DNA of 64,000 nucleotides from Bacteroides cellulosilyticus (GCF_020091405.1 NZ_CP081903.1:5394501-5458500); one strand, 5' to 3'. Positions 36,157-45,781 are shown, numbered from the stretch's first letter. Numbers and translations: made by a program. Notes: generated by a model from the sequence alone, not told the origin.

Positions 36157-38124
36157 ATGAAACGAAATAAACTATATATCCTCCCGCTGATACTCTCATT
36201 ATTCTGGAGCCTCGCCTCTTGTGAGGATGACTCTTCCATCGAATCGGCAGGAACAGGATCGGTAAGCGGAATTACCCTGAAACTGTCTATGCCCAGCTCC
36301 GTAGTTTCGCGTGCCGTGGAAGAGCCGGGCGAAGAAGCGCTCAATGAAAATACGATAAAATCATTAGATGTTTTCGTTTACCGTGAAGGAGCAGACGAAT
36401 GCCTGTTCTACCAGCATTTTGCATTTTCTCCCGAACTGACCGGAACCAGAGAGTATACGGACACCCTGGATGTGGCACAAGAGAAATTCGATCAGAATAT
36501 CAACCACACCATTTATGTAGTAGCCAACCATACGGCAACCATTCCGGCTACAGGATTATCCCTTCAGGAACTGAAGGCACTCGCCGCCCCTATGCTGGAT
36601 GCTGATAAGAAACAAGATGCCTTCCTGATGGACGGTAAACATACAATGGTGCTGAATGACGGAATCATCGTCAATAAAGAGGTTCCCGTTGTACTGAAAC
36701 GTGCCGCCGCCAAAATCAGAATTAGTCTGAATTATATAAACGGTTTCACCCCCATAGATAATAATATACCTTCAAAAAAGATGGTTAATTATGCCGCCAG
36801 TGGCTCATCCGTTGCAGACGGTAGTGTAAATGTTCCTACCCTGCAAAGCATGAACTCATTTACGGAACAAAATACAGGTGCAGGCAATAGCAATCAATTC
36901 ATTCTCTATTCGTATGCCAATGATTGGACCAAAGATACGGGCAGGGAAAGTTATGTACTCATCAATGTCCCCGTAAAGGACGCTGATGGTAACACTACTA
37001 CTCAGAACTATTACAAAATACCGGTAAACTACCGGCTATCGGACGGAAGCACGGGCCAGACTGAAAATCTCTATAAACTGGAACGTAACCGCTTGTATGA
37101 TATCCGCGTGAACATAGACAAGAAAGGTGATACCGACCCGCATTCCGCAGTTCCGCTGAATGCCGGATATACCATACAGGATTGGAGTACCCACGAAGTA
37201 CTCGTTTCCGTAGAAGGAATCAATTTCATCTATGTAAAAGATACCAAGATTTCGATGCCCAACAGTACACAGTTCACCACTACATTCCAGTCATCCACAC
37301 CGGATGTAGAAATACAGAAGATTACTGTAAATGGTGTATCGGTTTCCAACGGTGGAAAAGAGATAACCATCACCGCCACCCCGAATGCAAAGTCCGGCAA
37401 CATTACCATAACGAGCCCTCTTCCTGAAAACTTCCTAGCCAAAGATATCACCTTTCAGGTAGTCAATGGTGCCGGACTGACACAACCTGTCACTGTCTCC
37501 CAATATCCGGCTCTCTACATCGGTTCTGACATTTCAGCCGATGCTCCCGGAGGAAGCCAGGGGCAGAATAACACGAAGATGTATATAATGAATTCCTTCG
37601 TCGCCGACTTCTCTACCCTTCCCAATCCGGACGAGTTTGACGAAGACTTCGGCAGCGGATATTCCCATTATGCAGCCAATCCCGCATTAGGCGCATCTTA
37701 CGCTTCGTACATACGTGACAATGCCGTACTCGGTTATCCGCTGACAGACAGCGAACACGCAGCCATAGATACGGAAGAAAACAACCGGAGAATCTCTCCG
37801 CACTTCATGCTTGCCTCACAACATGGTACGACAACGGCAAGCACATACACCGCATCCAGAATCAAATGCCGAGATTATGTAGAGCGGGATGCCACCACCG
37901 GAGAAACCTATTCCGACTGGCGTATGCCTACACAAGCAGAAATCTACCTGATAGATGTATTACAGAACATACGGATATGTGAAGTTAAAGGCATCCTTGA
38001 AGGAAATTATTATTGGAGCTCGAATGCTTCCGGTGCTGTCAACTTCATGGATCCCCGCGTTGGAGAAGGTGGTAAATTCAGTCCGCTGAATGCATCCGTC
38101 CGATGCGTCCGCGACATCCGGTAA
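36157..38124 (+). CDS. Large fimbrial accessory/tip protein (DUF4906-like, FISUMP-like end)
   Basis: This 655-residue lipoprotein precursor (lipobox in LFWSLASCED) has a putative Arg-processing site VVSRAVEEPGEE at about residues 48-59. The N-terminal half is fimbrillin-like (KSLDVFVYREGADE, KEVPVVLKRAAAKIRISLNY). The middle carries beta domains. The C-terminus reads CRDYVERDATTGETYSDWRM, PTQAEIYLIDVLQN, NYYWSSNASGAVNFMD and SVRCVRDI, a fold seen in FISUMP/DUF1566-type domains at the ends of Bacteroides tip proteins. It probably forms the distal part of the fimbria and binds an unknown ligand. Confidence 0.7.
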   Translation: MKRNKLYILPLILSLFWSLASCEDDSSIESAGTGSVSGITLKLSMPSSVVSRAVEEPGEEALNENTIKSLDVFVYREGADECLFYQHFAFSPELTGTREYTDTLDVAQEKFDQNINHTIYVVANHTATIPATGLSLQELKALAAPMLDADKKQDAFLMDGKHTMVLNDGIIVNKEVPVVLKRAAAKIRISLNYINGFTPIDNNIPSKKMVNYAASGSSVADGSVNVPTLQSMNSFTEQNTGAGNSNQFILYSYANDWTKDTGRESYVLINVPVKDADGNTTTQNYYKIPVNYRLSDGSTGQTENLYKLERNRLYDIRVNIDKKGDTDPHSAVPLNAGYTIQDWSTHEVLVSVEGINFIYVKDTKISMPNSTQFTTTFQSSTPDVEIQKITVNGVSVSNGGKEITITATPNAKSGNITITSPLPENFLAKDITFQVVNGAGLTQPVTVSQYPALYIGSDISADAPGGSQGQNNTKMYIMNSFVADFSTLPNPDEFDEDFGSGYSHYAANPALGASYASYIRDNAVLGYPLTDSEHAAIDTEENNRRISPHFMLASQHGTTTASTYTASRIKCRDYVERDATTGETYSDWRMPTQAEIYLIDVLQNIRICEVKGILEGNYYWSSNASGAVNFMDPRVGEGGKFSPLNASVRCVRDIR

Positions 38125-38154
38125 ACAGTATTGATGGATTAAATTTAGAAAAGT

Positions 38155-40311
38155 ATGAAACGATTAACCTACCTTATAACACTCCTCGGTCTTCTTCTGG
38201 CTTCGTGTACGGATGAAGATACTCTCGGCACTCCCTCGACTGGAAATGACGATAAAACCGTCTTTCAGTTCTCAGTAAATATGCCTGAATATACACCGGC
38301 ACTCACCCGTGCCGCCACAGATGAGAATGCAGTTAATGACCTGTGGTTAATGACCTTCGATGCCAACGGACTATTCATAGGGCGGTCTCATGCCTCCCTT
38401 CTGAGCAGTAACAGTAATGGTACCGGGACATTCCAGGCAAATATACCCGATGACGCAAGAATCATCCACCTCATTGCCAACTATTCCCAATGGGATAGTT
38501 TTGACGAACGTGCCGCCATGCAGAAAGATGAAAGAGAGATAATACCTTCACTGAATAGCACCAATTTAGTATTCTGGGGGAGGCAAACAATTTCTTCCGC
38601 CAATGATACTCCCAATGTCACACTTTACCGTAACCTGGCCAAAGTGACTGTAGAGACCGAAGCAACCAACTTCGAAGTAACAGGATATGCGCTCTGTAAC
38701 TATGCAAGTAACGGAACGGTGGCTCCATTCAACCCGAATGCCCCCGCTACCCCATTCACCTTGATAGACGGTACGCCAACCCTTCCCCACGGCCCCATTT
38801 CCAAAATCGACCAGAAAGAGGCTGACTGTAATATGGATGCCAAGTATATGTTCGAGAATGAGAACTATTCCAACGATCAGACCTATATCATCATTAAGGG
38901 AAAGCTGACAGGAAAAACCGAAGAACTTTATTACAAGATACAGCTTCTTGATACGGATAAGAAGCCCTATCCCGTCATGAGGAATTACCACTACAAGATT
39001 GTGATAAAATCCTTCAGCGAGAGTGCAAGCGGAAGTACTGAATTTGCCGACGCAAAAACTTCAGAACCTTCCAATAATATCTATGCCGAGATATTCAAGG
39101 AATCTCCTTCTATCTCCGACAATAACAACAATGTGCTGACAGTAAGCAGACTGCACTTCCTGTTCACCCAGGCAGGCACTTTGAAGGTATCAGCCCAATA
39201 TACGGCTAACGGCGTGACTGATAATTCTAAAATCAGCGTATCCATAGCCGAAGACCAGGGAAATATCCTTCATAATCTGTCTTATGACGGAAATGGAAAT
39301 ATTTCTGCCGATGTATCCCGCATCATTACGGGACAATATGAGGCTACAATCACCGTTAAGGCAGGTGTACTTTCACGTAACATCACGGTTATATCCAGTG
39401 CGTTATATCTGTTCGATCCCGCCGGTTTATCACCCGAAATATATACTGCCCGTGATCAGGATGTAGCACTGAGCTTCACTATTCCATCGGCAATACCCTA
39501 CTATTTGTATCCGCTGAAGTGCACCATTACCACAAGCAACCTCTATCCGGTAGAGCCTAACAAAAACCTGCAACTGGAGTACACTAACGGAGGGTATCAG
39601 TATGTCTATTGGGCCACCGGTCCCGGAACCAAAGTATTGAACTTCCGTACCAGTCTTGAAAACAGCGATGAAACCATTCTGATAGCCAATGAAATCTTCC
39701 AGACAAAGAGCGTGGAAGTAAAATCACGCCACTTTACCAATGTTTCAGTTAATGGAAACAATACGGTAAATTACGGCGTGAACAATACAGCCAGCTTTAT
39801 GTTTACTATTCCATCATACCCGGATTATCCGCCCACATACCCGTTAACGGTGTTTATTGCAACCCAAAATCTACAAACTACCCAAAGCGGATGGACAGCA
39901 GTTGCAGGTGGTTATCAACATACTTACGCTTCGCAGCCTTCAGGAGGACAAACCGTCACGTTTACCTCTAAAAAAGCCATAAGCAGTGAAAAGCTGATAA
40001 TATCCGCTCCCGGATTTAGTCCGACGACCATTGACTTTGAGAATATCCTGGCGCACTCAGTAACTGCCAGCAATACGATACAGGTTTATCAGAATAACGG
40101 CTTGCTTAATATCCCCCGCTATACTGTAACCTCATCAGATACCGGCATTGCATCTGGTTTTACCGTCAGCCGTACCAGCACTTATTCAACGACCATATAT
40201 GCCGGAGCCAAATTGAATGATGTGGTTACTTTCACTCTGAGGAATTATAACTATTCCGCCACATATAAAGTGGAAGAGTTACTGCAAAATCCGGCAATTG
40301 TTTTACAATAA
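38155..40311 (+). CDS. Second large fimbrial accessory/tip protein (DUF4906-like)
   Basis: This 718-residue lipoprotein precursor (MKRLTYLITLLGLLLASCTD) has a processing site PALTRAATDENAVND at about residues 46-60 and a fimbrillin-like first domain (DLWLMTFDANGLFIGRSHAS, VTLYRNLAKVTVETEATNFE). The second half consists of repeated beta-sandwich modules, for instance RDQDVALSFTIPSAIPYYLY and VNNTASFMFTIPSYPDYPPT, which resemble each other. This paralogous layout with the preceding gene suggests alternative or stacked tip subunits. Sugar or protein binding is possible but not shown. Confidence 0.68.
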   Translation: MKRLTYLITLLGLLLASCTDEDTLGTPSTGNDDKTVFQFSVNMPEYTPALTRAATDENAVNDLWLMTFDANGLFIGRSHASLLSSNSNGTGTFQANIPDDARIIHLIANYSQWDSFDERAAMQKDEREIIPSLNSTNLVFWGRQTISSANDTPNVTLYRNLAKVTVETEATNFEVTGYALCNYASNGTVAPFNPNAPATPFTLIDGTPTLPHGPISKIDQKEADCNMDAKYMFENENYSNDQTYIIIKGKLTGKTEELYYKIQLLDTDKKPYPVMRNYHYKIVIKSFSESASGSTEFADAKTSEPSNNIYAEIFKESPSISDNNNNVLTVSRLHFLFTQAGTLKVSAQYTANGVTDNSKISVSIAEDQGNILHNLSYDGNGNISADVSRIITGQYEATITVKAGVLSRNITVISSALYLFDPAGLSPEIYTARDQDVALSFTIPSAIPYYLYPLKCTITTSNLYPVEPNKNLQLEYTNGGYQYVYWATGPGTKVLNFRTSLENSDETILIANEIFQTKSVEVKSRHFTNVSVNGNNTVNYGVNNTASFMFTIPSYPDYPPTYPLTVFIATQNLQTTQSGWTAVAGGYQHTYASQPSGGQTVTFTSKKAISSEKLIISAPGFSPTTIDFENILAHSVTASNTIQVYQNNGLLNIPRYTVTSSDTGIASGFTVSRTSTYSTTIYAGAKLNDVVTFTLRNYNYSATYKVEELLQNPAIVLQ

Positions 40312-40328
40312 AATAATGTAATGAAAAT

Positions 40329-40910
40329 ATGAAAACAATTAAATTCCTTTTATTGGCAGCCCTGATGCTCACATACACCATCAGTACGTACGGACAGGAC
40401 AAAAGCCACTACATGCCTAAATTTGCAATAAAGACCAATGCATTGTATTGGGCTACCACTACAGCTAACCTTGGATTTGAGGTCGGACTCTCCAAGAAGC
40501 TGACCCTCGATATATCCGGTAACTACAATCCCTGGAAATTCTCGGATCACAAACAAATCAAGCACTGGCTGGTACAGCCTGAACTTCGTTACTGGCTGTG
40601 CGAGCGCTTCTACGGACATTTCTTCGGCCTGCACGCCCATTATGCAGAAGCGAATGTAAGCAACCTGAATATATTAGGTTTGGGGCACGAACGCTACCAG
40701 GGCAATATCTATGGAGCCGGCATTTCTTATGGATATCAATGGATACTGAACAAGCGCTGGAGCATGGAAGCGGAAATCGGTGTAGGCTATGCCCGCATAG
40801 ACTACGATAAGTACAACTGCGGCAAGTGCGGCAGCAAACTCGACAGCGGACACAAGAACTACATTGGCCCCACCAAGGTAGCATTAAACATCATATACGT
40901 CATAAAATAA
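40329..40910 (+). CDS. DUF3575 outer-membrane-like protein of the fimbrial operon
   Basis: This 193-residue protein has a signal peptide (MKTIKFLLLAALMLTYTIST, cut near YGQ) and the DUF3575 pattern: FAIKTNALYWATTTANLGFE, KLTLDISGNYNPWKF, WLVQPELRYWLCERFYGHFF and YGYQWILNKRWSMEAEIGVG. Alternating aromatic strands suggest a small outer-membrane barrel. A CGKCGS pair near residue 163 is notable. DUF3575 genes accompany type V fimbrial operons in Bacteroides, with a role in outer-membrane assembly inferred from that context. Confidence 0.88.
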   Translation: MKTIKFLLLAALMLTYTISTYGQDKSHYMPKFAIKTNALYWATTTANLGFEVGLSKKLTLDISGNYNPWKFSDHKQIKHWLVQPELRYWLCERFYGHFFGLHAHYAEANVSNLNILGLGHERYQGNIYGAGISYGYQWILNKRWSMEAEIGVGYARIDYDKYNCGKCGSKLDSGHKNYIGPTKVALNIIYVIK

Positions 40911-40917
40911 TATAGTC

Positions 40918-42351
40918 ATGAAAAAAATACTGATATACTCTGTTTTGTGCCTCATAGCCGCACTTCCGGTCAGCGCGCAAAAATTCTATAAAGATGCCAT
41001 CAACATCACCAATGCCTCCCTATGGCAACAGGGAGAATCGCTCTATATAAACATGCAGATGGATATGCGGAACCTGAAAGTCAGCAATGACCGCACCCTG
41101 ACATTAACTCCCGTACTGACAGGTCCGGACAATAATGTCGTATTGCCGGAAATCGTTATCAACGGTCGCAGAAGGCAAAAGGCCTATCTCCGTGCCATAG
41201 CTTTGGATAAGGCAACTACTATGGAGATACCTTACAATACTCAGGAAGTTCTGAACTACACACAGGTCATACCTTACGAACCATGGATGGAAAATGCTTA
41301 TCTGAATCTGGAAGAAGATTTATGCGGATGCGGAGGGCACCAGGAGGTACTGACACAGGAAATGATTATGAACGGAGTTTCTACGGAAACCAAACGTCTG
41401 GCTGCACTGCAACCTGTCCCCTCTTACATTCAGCCGAAAGCAGAAGTAGTAAAAGCACGTAGCGAACAATATGAAGCTCATCTCGATTTCCCCGTAGGCA
41501 AGTCCGTTATTCTGCCGGATTTCATGAGCAACCAGACGGAGTTGCGGAATATTCGGGAAATGTTCAATAAGGTACAGAATGACAAGAAGTTGACCATTAC
41601 CGGTGTTTACATTGAAGGATTTGCCTCCCCCGAAGGACCGCTTAAACTCAATGAACAACTCTCTAAGAGCCGTGCTGAAGCGTTGAAGAAATACCTGTCC
41701 GTACACGAACAGATTCCTGCCAATCTCTACAATGTCTCCTTTGGCGGTGAAAATTGGGAAGGACTGGTAAAAGCTCTGGAAGCCTCTAACATGAAAGAGA
41801 AAACCGAATTCCTCAATATCATCCGAAACACCAGCGATATAGCCCGCCGGAAAGAGGAAATAAAACGTGTAGGTGGTGGCGCTCCCTATCGTACAATGCT
41901 AAAGGAACTATACCCGGCACTCCGTAAAGTGAATTGCCGCATAGACTATACGATTGCCAATTTTAAAGTAGACGAAGGAAAAGAAATCATCAAGACACAG
42001 CCCCAGTATCTCAGTTTGAACGAGATGTATCTGGTGGCCAACAGCTATCCCAAAGGTGGTGACGACTTTATCAAGGTTTTCGACATCGCTGTACGTATGT
42101 ATCCTGATGATGAAGTAGCCAACTTGAATGCTGCCGCTGTAGCCTTGTCTAAAAAAGATTTGCCCGATGCCCGGAAGTATCTGGATAAATCCAATAAACA
42201 GACAGCCGAATATGCAAATAATAACGGCATCTACTACCTGTTGAGTGGCAATAAGGATCAAGCTATTGTTGAATTTACCAAAGCAGCCCGGAATGGCAAC
42301 GAAGCAGCCCGGTATAATTTGGAAGAAATAGAAAAAGTGATAAAGAAGTAA
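40918..42351 (+). CDS. DUF3868/OmpA-like protein of the fimbrial operon
   Basis: This 477-residue exported protein (MKKILIYSVLCLIAALPVSA) has an N-terminal DUF3868 domain (ITNASLWQQGESLYINMQMD through YLNLEEDLCGCGGHQEVLTQ, with a CGCGG cluster). A central OmpA-like peptidoglycan-binding domain follows (TGVYIEGFASPEGPLKLNEQ, LSKSRAEALKKYL). It ends with a tetratricopeptide-like region (NLNAAAVALSKKDLPDARKY, NKDQAIVEFTKAARNGNEAA). It would link the fimbrial apparatus to peptidoglycan. It is the last gene of the operon and is followed by a terminator. Confidence 0.87.
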   Translation: MKKILIYSVLCLIAALPVSAQKFYKDAINITNASLWQQGESLYINMQMDMRNLKVSNDRTLTLTPVLTGPDNNVVLPEIVINGRRRQKAYLRAIALDKATTMEIPYNTQEVLNYTQVIPYEPWMENAYLNLEEDLCGCGGHQEVLTQEMIMNGVSTETKRLAALQPVPSYIQPKAEVVKARSEQYEAHLDFPVGKSVILPDFMSNQTELRNIREMFNKVQNDKKLTITGVYIEGFASPEGPLKLNEQLSKSRAEALKKYLSVHEQIPANLYNVSFGGENWEGLVKALEASNMKEKTEFLNIIRNTSDIARRKEEIKRVGGGAPYRTMLKELYPALRKVNCRIDYTIANFKVDEGKEIIKTQPQYLSLNEMYLVANSYPKGGDDFIKVFDIAVRMYPDDEVANLNAAAVALSKKDLPDARKYLDKSNKQTAEYANNNGIYYLLSGNKDQAIVEFTKAARNGNEAARYNLEEIEKVIKK

Positions 42352-42370
42352 CAGAGAGAATAGAATAGAG

Positions 42371-42412
42371 AATTCCCGGAACTGATTAAAATTCCGGGAA
42401 TTTTCTATTTTT
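42371..42412 (+). terminator. Terminator of the fimbrial operon
   Basis: AATTCCCGGAA (42371-42381) pairs perfectly with TTCCGGGAATT (42392-42402), followed by TTCTATTTTT. Confidence 0.88.
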
Positions 42413-42506
42413 ATGTATCCCACTCAATTACAATGTAAAAGTAAATCACACACTGTTTACTTCAAAGAGAAGCTATGATTTTGTCTCATTAGTCAAACAT
42501 CAGGAT

Positions 42507-42582
42507 AGCTACACCCTTTGGTCCGGATGGTGTAGCCCTAAGTACAAAAGGGTGTAGCCATTCCGGACAAAGGGTGTAGCCT
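42507..42582. repeat. Nested inverted repeat built on GGTGTAGCC words
   Basis: GGTGTAGC or its complement occurs four times in 76 bp. The outer arms, from GCTACACCCTTTGGTCCGGA and its complement ending at 42582, pair over about 20 bp with one indel. The 442-bp gap between the fimbrial operon and the esterase otherwise holds only the operon terminator. I see no gene in it. Confidence 0.75.
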
Positions 42583-42793
42583 TATTATACAATTGATATA
42601 GAACCGATTATAAACGACCTATTCGTCAAAAAGGAAAAGCCAGAATTGGGGTAATGACAGAAGCGTGTAACAAAAGAAGAAAGAGATAGAGATTTATGAC
42701 CAACTTTGGCGAATAATCCTACCCAAAATACCCACAAGTAGGGATTGATAAAACCAATATTTTCTTTCAACTTTGTAACAAGAATCAGATAAA

Positions 42794-43639
42794 ATGAAAA
42801 GTCTTTATATAGTATTGCTTATTACGATAGCTTGGACGTCTTCTCTACCGGTACAAGGGCAGGACTCTATTAATATAGGAACCCGCCATTCTTTATTCTC
42901 CAACATACTGAATGAAGAAAGGATGTACTGGATTTATGAACCGGAAAAACAACCGGGTGAAGAAGAAAAAGACTACCCAGTTCTCTACTTATTGGATGGA
43001 GATGTATTTTTCCATTCCGTAGTAGGTTTTACCCGTTTCTTTGCTTCTTCAAGGGTTTCTTCATTACCCCCTTGTGTTGTAGTCGCTGTTTTGAATACAG
43101 ACCGTACCAGAGATTTCACTCCTACCAGTTCGGCAGCACGGCGGGATGGCAGTATTCAGCCTGGAGATACTCCAAAAGGTGGAGGAATGAAGGCTTTCTA
43201 TCGTTTCTTAACTGAAGAGCTGCGTCCGGAAATAGAAAAAAAAGTTTCTGCCAACGGCCGTAACTTCTTAGTAGGACATTCATACGCAGGTTTATTTACC
43301 CTACAGGTCCTACTCGACTATCCTGAGTCGTTTGATACCTTTATGGCAATAGATCCCAGTTTATGGTGGGATCAAGGGATATACCTGAAGCAGGCAAAAC
43401 GAGAAGCACATAAAAAGGATTTCACCGGCAAACAGTTATATGTTGCGTTTGCCACCCAGCAACGCCCCAATGTGAAGCTGAATCAATTCTCACTGGCGGA
43501 CAGTCTGAAGGTAAATATCATCCCGGATATGGAAAATCAGCATTTGCATGTTATTTATAAAAAGTTTCCGGAAGAGATGCACGGAACCGTTGCACTTCCG
43601 GGAATATTTGATGGAATAAAGTCTTTATTCCGGCACTAA
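42794..43639 (+). CDS. Exported alpha/beta-hydrolase esterase (Fes/EstD-like)
   Basis: This 281-residue protein has a signal peptide (MKSLYIVLLITIAWTSSLPV, cut near QGQ) and the esterase D/enterochelin-esterase-like core: YPVLYLLDGDVFFHSVVGF, a CVVVAVLNTDRTRDFTP strand-loop, nucleophile serine in LVGHSYAGLF (about residue 169), and a late histidine in EEMHGTVALPG. The family cleaves esters of sugars, siderophores or small acids. The substrate is not predictable. It is a single gene in the periplasm or lipid-free envelope, with no carbohydrate genes next to it. Confidence 0.87.
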   Translation: MKSLYIVLLITIAWTSSLPVQGQDSINIGTRHSLFSNILNEERMYWIYEPEKQPGEEEKDYPVLYLLDGDVFFHSVVGFTRFFASSRVSSLPPCVVVAVLNTDRTRDFTPTSSAARRDGSIQPGDTPKGGGMKAFYRFLTEELRPEIEKKVSANGRNFLVGHSYAGLFTLQVLLDYPESFDTFMAIDPSLWWDQGIYLKQAKREAHKKDFTGKQLYVAFATQQRPNVKLNQFSLADSLKVNIIPDMENQHLHVIYKKFPEEMHGTVALPGIFDGIKSLFRH

Positions 43640-43794
43640 CTCCACAAGTGAGTACTCTTTGTTACGATCTCTTTTATACTGTTAATAATCCGAATAGTTT
43701 AACCACTGCCAAAAACCGTAACGCCGAATTTTTTGTTTTAATAATGGGGGAATAAGTTTTGCCCGAATCCTAAAACCGAGTAAAATTGATTATC

Positions 43795-44115
43795 ATGAGA
43801 AAAGAAGTTTCTGAAGTATTTGCAAAAGAGCAATCTAATGATTGCTGTATTAATCTGTATCTGGAAGAATGTGGCTGGTGTGCCTACGAAGTATCAGCTT
43901 ATCTGCTAATGAACCTTTTAGGAGGAAAATGTATCGTCGAAAAAATAGAGAAATGCGGATTAATGCTTGTCCGCGCATTTCTGAATATAGACTTATTGGG
44001 GGGCATTAACTATGGTGAATACCGCTACGCCGGTCTGAATTCCTATAACCTGCAATTGGTAGGGACAAATAAAGTCGATAAGAATTCATTTATCCACTGG
44101 AAAAAGAATATATAA
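43795..44115 (+). CDS. Small cysteine-containing protein, unknown
   Basis: I start at ATG 43795 (MRKEVSEVFAKEQSNDCCIN), giving 106 residues; the frame opens earlier only at a TTG. I do not recognise the family. Five of its six cysteines fall in the first half (CC, ECGWCAYE, GGKC). A hydrophobic stretch, YEVSAYLLMNLLGGKCIVEK, is too polar for a confident membrane helix. No signal peptide is seen, so it is probably cytoplasmic. It is alone between the esterase and a strong terminator. Codon use looks ordinary for the window, which supports a real gene, but only moderately. Confidence 0.55.
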   Translation: MRKEVSEVFAKEQSNDCCINLYLEECGWCAYEVSAYLLMNLLGGKCIVEKIEKCGLMLVRAFLNIDLLGGINYGEYRYAGLNSYNLQLVGTNKVDKNSFIHWKKNI

Positions 44116-44150
44116 GGCATAACACTGAAACAAGCATTTTAAATGATATG

Positions 44151-44190
44151 GAAATAAAGCTCTGCAAACTGATTTGCAGAGCTTTATTTC
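44151..44190. terminator. Perfect bidirectional terminator
   Basis: An 18-bp perfect stem (44151-44168 and 44173-44190) has a CTGA loop; the arms start GAAATAAAGCTCTGC. It sits between convergent genes. Confidence 0.92.
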
Positions 44191-44232
44191 TATATATCTA
44201 TTGGCTAATATTCCATTGCCAAACGCATAATC

Positions 44233-44967
44233 TTATTTCTTCAGGCCCGCCTTAAACATTACATAAGTATATGCATCTCCCGAACGGACAAATATCCCAT
44301 AATCTCCATAAGGCCCGGAGATATGATTGATGCTTTCCAGCAATTTAACCTTTAATTTCCCATTTACGAATTGTATATCAAAAGAATTACTATCACTATC
44401 CAAATAATCGCTAAAGAGTAATTCCGCATCTTTCGGCAATGTATATTCTATCTCATCTCCAACATCATCCACATTTCCTATAACGGTTTCATATTCGGGT
44501 AAGCCATTTGTTTCCGGATATGCCAACACAAATTTCAGTGTCGCTCCCGTTGTAGTGCCATCCACTGTTATGGGAGATATAACATAGGCTTTATAATAAC
44601 CAGATTCAATTATTACAGCTCTTTTTCCCGAAGGGAAATCCAGGAGAACATCTCTATCATAGATATGATATAAATGTCCGGGAACGACAGCCATTTCATT
44701 AGCAAGGTTATCCAATGAAGGTTTTACGGGTGTTCCAAGACCGGAAGCTTCTCCCATATCGGCAATATAACAAGTAGAGGTTTTAAAATTATTTGAGTTA
44801 TTGATATATACATCCGATTTTCCTAACAAGGTTTTCCCGTTTCCTTCATTCATCATGTTTAGTGTAACGCTTCCTTCCGGGTCTTTGTTGTCATCATCAT
44901 CGCCACAGCTTACAAAGCCGATTGAACAGAGGAATAGTAGTATTCCGAATAATTGTTTTGTTTTCAT
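44233..44967 (-). CDS. Lipoprotein of unknown function (possibly DUF5036)
   Basis: This 244-residue lipoprotein begins MKTKQLFGILLFLCSIGFVS with the lipobox Cys21, followed by GDDDDNKD, the acidic patch that serves as a lipoprotein export signal to the surface in Bacteroides. The rest is beta-rich (VTLNMMNEGNGKTLLGKSDV, YYKAYVISPITVDG, FDIQFVNGKLKVKLLES) with no catalytic motif I can name. It resembles the DUF5036 group of Bacteroides lipoproteins, from memory only. It is a single-gene unit. Confidence 0.75.
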   Translation of the reverse strand: MKTKQLFGILLFLCSIGFVSCGDDDDNKDPEGSVTLNMMNEGNGKTLLGKSDVYINNSNNFKTSTCYIADMGEASGLGTPVKPSLDNLANEMAVVPGHLYHIYDRDVLLDFPSGKRAVIIESGYYKAYVISPITVDGTTTGATLKFVLAYPETNGLPEYETVIGNVDDVGDEIEYTLPKDAELLFSDYLDSDSNSFDIQFVNGKLKVKLLESINHISGPYGDYGIFVRSGDAYTYVMFKAGLKK

Positions 44968-45094
44968 AACTGACTAAAATTTAATTATATAGTTTAAGTT
45001 TCGTCTCTTGTCTTTTGTTTCGCGGCAAAAGTAATACTTTAATAGACAGGATTGCCAATATACAGGATAATTAACACGCCAATCATCAAACAAG

Positions 45095-45517
45095 CTATAA
45101 CCCCATATGTAAGATGGGATACTCCTTACCTTCTCCATCCAATTCCGATCTTCCCACAATATTAAAACCCATATATTTGTAAAAACCAACCGCTTGAGTA
45201 TTTTGCTCATTCACATCAACTTTAGTCACTTGCAAGTTAGCTACCGCATACGCTACCAATTGTTTTCCAATTCCTGCACCCCGGCAATCGTTATCTACAA
45301 ATAGCATTTCAAGATTGCCATTCGCAATTCCCATAAATCCAACAAGGACTCCCTCTTGTTCAAACCCTAACAACATAACATATTGAAAATAGACAGGAAG
45401 TTGTTTCTTGAAATACAAAAAGTCCTCTTCTTTTAGAAAATCATGGGTATTCAGCACCGCATTCTCCCAAATCTCTATCAAACGCGGATAATCCGTTTCT
45501 TTAATTTCTCTAATCAT
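45095..45517 (-). CDS. GNAT family N-acetyltransferase
   Basis: I start at the Met at 45517 (MIREIKETDYPRLIEIWENA), giving 140 residues; the upstream 14 codons look non-coding. Motif A is clear: LEMLFVDNDCRGAGIGKQLV, with the R-G-A-G-I-G acetyl-CoA loop. The C-terminal AVGFYKYMGFNIVGRSELD is motif B. The order matches the YiaC/PhnO-like small acetyltransferases. The substrate is unknown. Confidence 0.9.
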   Translation of the reverse strand: MIREIKETDYPRLIEIWENAVLNTHDFLKEEDFLYFKKQLPVYFQYVMLLGFEQEGVLVGFMGIANGNLEMLFVDNDCRGAGIGKQLVAYAVANLQVTKVDVNEQNTQAVGFYKYMGFNIVGRSELDGEGKEYPILHMGL

Positions 45518-45618
45518 ATATGGTAAAGTTAGAATGGTAAAGTTCAGAATAAAAAACATAACCTAAACAAGAACTTTAAAGACAATTCTTTTTCAAAGTT
45601 CTGCATAGTATATAAAAA

Positions 45619-45649
45619 AAGCCTTCGATTATAATATAATCAAAGGCTT
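45619..45649 (-). terminator. tRNA-Asp terminator
   Basis: AAGCCTTCGATTAT (45619-45632) pairs with ATAATCAAAGGCTT (45636-45649) with one wobble. On the minus strand it is followed by seven T. Confidence 0.9.
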
Positions 45650-45666
45650 CTTCTGTAAGTATTTTG

Positions 45667-45740
45667 CGGTGCGTACGGGACTCGAACCCGTGACCCCATG
45701 CGTGACAGGCATGTATTCTAACCAACTGAACTAACGCACC
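45667..45740 (-). tRNA. tRNA-Asp (GTC)
   Basis: A 74-nt cloverleaf read on the minus strand: acceptor GGTGCGT/ACGCACC with discriminator G, anticodon stem-loop CATGC-CTGTCAC-GCATG giving GTC, and T-arm ACGGG-TTCGAGT-CCCGT. The CCA end is not encoded. Confidence 0.97.
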
Positions 45741-45781
45741 ATTATTTCATTTTTCATTTGCTATCTCTCTCGATTGCGGTT

